A program made the position numbers and the translations under genes. From NCBI GenBank assembly GCA_964511185.1, contig CAZEDU010000100.1, positions 1 through 18,450 of the forward strand: DNA of 18,450 nt, given 5' to 3'. The first letter of the stretch is position 1. Every line of letters starts with the position of its first letter. Below the pieces are notes generated by a model, which saw only the letters and a list, made by a program, of their open reading frames with translations, ran no database searches and had not been told where the DNA came from. The DNA comes from CAZEDU01 sp964511185. Lineage in GTDB: Bacteria; Myxococcota; Myxococcia; Myxococcales; Myxococcaceae. Shown in pieces: positions 16,042 through 18,450 of the stretch.

Positions 16042-18450
16042 GCCGGGTTCCGATTCGGAGCGTTCGCCCCATCCGCTGGAGCGGATCGTCGGCCCTCTTC
16101 GCTACGCCGCCGAGCGAGGCTTTGCGCGCTTGGCCTCCGTCAAGGACCTCAAGACGCCGCTCGCGGCCGCGCTCGAGCACGCCGCGCGGGAGGGGCTCTC
16201 GCCCGAGCTGATCTCCGCGATCCGCTCTGAGCTCGCCGAGATCGACCAGCCGTCGCCCGAGCGGCGCCAGGCCTCGATTCGCCGCGTCCTGCGGCACTTG
16301 GACGAAGCCAAGGTCCGCTTGCCGGTCGAGCTGTCGGCGTTGATCGCCTCGAGCCCGGCCGCGCCGCCGCCCGCTGCCTCGAGCGCGAAGCCTTCGAAGC
16401 GGACGCCGAAGGCAGCGCCGGGCGCCGAGCCGGTGGCCAACGCCGACGCCCGGGTGATGTCGATCGCGCCGCGCGAAGGGCCGCTCTCGGTGCCGCTCAA
16501 GGACGCCGGCTGGCGCATCAACCCGCGCCTGTTGGGGCTGCTCAACAAGAAGGGCGTGCGGCGGGTAGGCGACGTGCTGTTCCTGCTCCCGCGCGTCTAT
16601 GAGGACCGCCGCCGGCTCAAGACGATCGCCGAGCTGAAGCCGGGGGAGCGGGGCGTCACGGTGGGCACGGTGCGGATGGCGAGCGAGGTGCCCTCGCGGC
16701 GCGGCAAGCGCTGGTTCCGCGCCGTCATCGCGGACGCGTCGGGCAGCCTGGCGGCCACGTTCTTTCAAAGCGGCCCCTGGCTCAAGGCGAAGTTCCCGCT
16801 CGGCAAGACCTTGGTGCTCTCGGGCGAGGTCCGCGCGTCCGCGTCGGGCCGCGAGATGGCGCACCCCGAAGTGGAGCCCGCAGATGATCTGGGCACCTCG
16901 CCGGTGCACTTCCGCCGCATCGTGCCGGTCTATCCCGGCTTCGAGCGGCACGAGCAGCGCGGCTTCCGGGAGCTCGCCTTCCGCGTGGCCGAGCGCTACG
17001 CGCAGTCGATGGAGGACCCGCTCCCGCCGGCGCTCAAGGCGCGCCTGGGGTTGATGGACCTGCCCGAGGCGCTCAAGCGCATCCACTTTCCGCTCGAGAG
17101 CGATGACCTGAAGGCGCTCGACAGGCACCTGTCGCCCGCTCACCGCCGGCTCGCGTTCGACGAGCTCTTCTTCTTGCAGCTCGGCATCTCGCTCAAGCGG
17201 CAGGGCGTCAAGGTCCAGCCGGGCATCGCGTTCGACACGTCGGAGGCCCGCGTGCGCGCCGCCAAGGCCGTGCTGCCGTTCGTGCTGACCGACGCGCAGG
17301 CGCGGGTGGTCAAGGAGATCGCCCGCGACATGGGGCGCCCCGAGCCGATGAACCGGCTGCTGCAGGGAGACGTGGGCTCGGGCAAGACCGCCGTCGCGGT
17401 GGTGTCGGCCTTCCTCGCGTTGGAGGACGGCTACCAGGTCGCGATCATGGCGCCGACCGAGATCCTCGCCGAGCAGCACCACCGCACCTTCCAGCGGCTG
17501 CTCGCGCCGCACGGCCACCGCGTCGAGCTGCTCACCGCCGCCGGCACCGCCAGCAAGAAGCGCGCGGCGCGCGACGCCGTCTCCAGCGGCGAGGCGCGCG
17601 TGGCGATCGGCACCCACGCGCTCATTCAAGACAGCGTGGCGATGCAGCGGCTCGGCCTGGTCGTCATCGACGAGCAGCACCGCTTCGGGGTCATTCAGCG
17701 CCACGCCTTGATGGCCAAGGGCGTGCGCCCCGACGTCCTGGTGATGACCGCGACGCCGATCCCGCGCACGCTCGCGATGACGCTCTATGGCGATCTCGAC
17801 GTGTCGCTCATCGACGAGCTGCCGCCCGGCAGGACGCCGATCGTGACGCGCCTCTACAGCGACAAGGGGCGCGAGCGCGTCTACCAGGCGCTCGCCGGAG
17901 AGCTCGAGAAGGGCCATCAGGCTTACGTCGTCTACCCGCTGGTCGAAGAGTCCGAGAAGGTCGACCTCGCGGACGCGACCCAGGGCGCGCAGCAGCTCCA
18001 GGCGCGCTTCCCCGACCACACGGTCGGCCTGCTCCACGGCCGCATGAAGGCCGAAGAGAAGGAAGCGGTGATGGCCGGGTTCCGCGCGGGCCGCACGCAC
18101 ATCCTCGTCAGCACCACCGTCATCGAGGTCGGCGTCGACGTGCCCAACGCCTCGGTCATGGTCATCGAGGCGGCCGAGCGCTTCGGTCTGTCGCAGCTGC
18201 ACCAGCTCCGCGGGCGCGTGGGGCGGGGGGCCGCGGCGAGCTTCTGCTTTCTGGTCGCCAACTACGCGCGCTCGCAGGAGTCGACCGACCGGCTCCAGGT
18301 CCTGGTCGACAGCTCGGACGGCTTCGTCATCGCCGAGAAGGATTTGGAGCTGCGCGGCCCGGGCGAGTTCCTCGGCACCCGGCAGAGCGGGATGCCCGAG
18401 CTGGCGGTCGCAAACCTTGCGCGCGACCAGGCGCTGCTCGCGCAAGCCCG
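16031..18450 (+). CDS. recG: ATP-dependent DNA helicase RecG, long N-terminal extension (3' end beyond window)
   Basis: Superfamily 2 helicase that remodels stalled replication forks and Holliday junctions. There are 806 codons in the window and the frame is open at the right edge. Residues 1-155 are an extension absent from E. coli RecG; they contain HPLERIVGPLRYAAERGF near the start and an Ala/Pro/Lys-rich linker. The wedge-domain region begins near 156 (LKDAGWRINPRLLGLLNKKGV, then LFLLPRVYEDRR). Helicase motifs are intact: Walker A GDVGSGKT (446-453), APTEILAEQH, DEQHRFG (from Asp547), TATPIPRTLA, STTVIEVGVDVP and QLHQLRGRVGR. The RecG-specific LELRGPGEFLGTRQSG is near the edge, so only a few dozen residues are missing. 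ATG 16031 overlaps greA by 11 bases and GAGG directly abuts it; an in-frame TGA lies upstream, with no other start between. Confidence 0.95.
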   Translation, partial: MRSKPGSDSERSPHPLERIVGPLRYAAERGFARLASVKDLKTPLAAALEHAAREGLSPELISAIRSELAEIDQPSPERRQASIRRVLRHLDEAKVRLPVELSALIASSPAAPPPAASSAKPSKRTPKAAPGAEPVANADARVMSIAPREGPLSVPLKDAGWRINPRLLGLLNKKGVRRVGDVLFLLPRVYEDRRRLKTIAELKPGERGVTVGTVRMASEVPSRRGKRWFRAVIADASGSLAATFFQSGPWLKAKFPLGKTLVLSGEVRASASGREMAHPEVEPADDLGTSPVHFRRIVPVYPGFERHEQRGFRELAFRVAERYAQSMEDPLPPALKARLGLMDLPEALKRIHFPLESDDLKALDRHLSPAHRRLAFDELFFLQLGISLKRQGVKVQPGIAFDTSEARVRAAKAVLPFVLTDAQARVVKEIARDMGRPEPMNRLLQGDVGSGKTAVAVVSAFLALEDGYQVAIMAPTEILAEQHHRTFQRLLAPHGHRVELLTAAGTASKKRAARDAVSSGEARVAIGTHALIQDSVAMQRLGLVVIDEQHRFGVIQRHALMAKGVRPDVLVMTATPIPRTLAMTLYGDLDVSLIDELPPGRTPIVTRLYSDKGRERVYQALAGELEKGHQAYVVYPLVEESEKVDLADATQGAQQLQARFPDHTVGLLHGRMKAEEKEAVMAGFRAGRTHILVSTTVIEVGVDVPNASVMVIEAAERFGLSQLHQLRGRVGRGAAASFCFLVANYARSQESTDRLQVLVDSSDGFVIAEKDLELRGPGEFLGTRQSGMPELAVANLARDQALLAQA

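Noticed and set aside
15920..18445. 841-codon open frame on the minus strand opposite greA and recG
   Set aside because: It has low-complexity Arg/Leu/His composition and lies antisense to an intact RecG helicase; no motif supports it.

Overview
The window is GC-rich chromosomal DNA with strong G/C preference at third codon positions and long antisense shadow frames. No tRNA, rRNA, CRISPR array, insertion sequence or phage gene is visible. The gene content suggests a myxobacterium or a related Myxococcota/deltaproteobacterial lineage. That reading rests on a sigma-54 activator with a PocR-type sensor, an FHA protein, a RecG with a long N-terminal extension, and proline-rich secreted proteins. 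It is inferred from gene style, not from a database match.

Left part (1-3757), minus strand: a sigma-54 enhancer-binding protein is followed by an alpha/beta hydrolase, overlapping in a CTGA junction that implies a CTG start codon and translational coupling. After a short gap with a plausible sigma-70 promoter comes the translational GTPase typA/bipA, cut by the left edge. Divergent from the regulator, and separated by 105 bp that hold an inverted repeat, is a His-rich CDF metal exporter (3863-4816).

Centre (4953-9201), plus strand: a stand-alone response regulator and a stand-alone Hpt protein form a small phosphorelay module. They are followed by a run of closely spaced genes: a divergent class II aldolase-like protein, rsmD (16S rRNA methyltransferase), coaD (CoA biosynthesis) and a class I PLP aminotransferase. 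A 9-bp inverted repeat overlaps the Shine-Dalgarno of the response regulator.

Right-centre (9202-11597), minus strand: two exported proteins, an NTF2-like secreted protein and a Pro/Cys-rich lipoprotein that may carry a TIM barrel. carB (11672-14902) runs divergently from them. Right end: an FHA-domain protein (minus) is divergent from greA, which overlaps recG; recG is cut by the right edge.

Most of the window is ordinary housekeeping sequence, and I see no clear new multi-gene system. The points most worth checking are the CTG start, GGGGAC-type palindromic elements in both convergent intergenic gaps (9299-9342 and 14902-14930), the Shine-Dalgarno-overlapping inverted repeat at 4918-4943, and an aldolase-like protein that seems to lack the metal ligands of its family.
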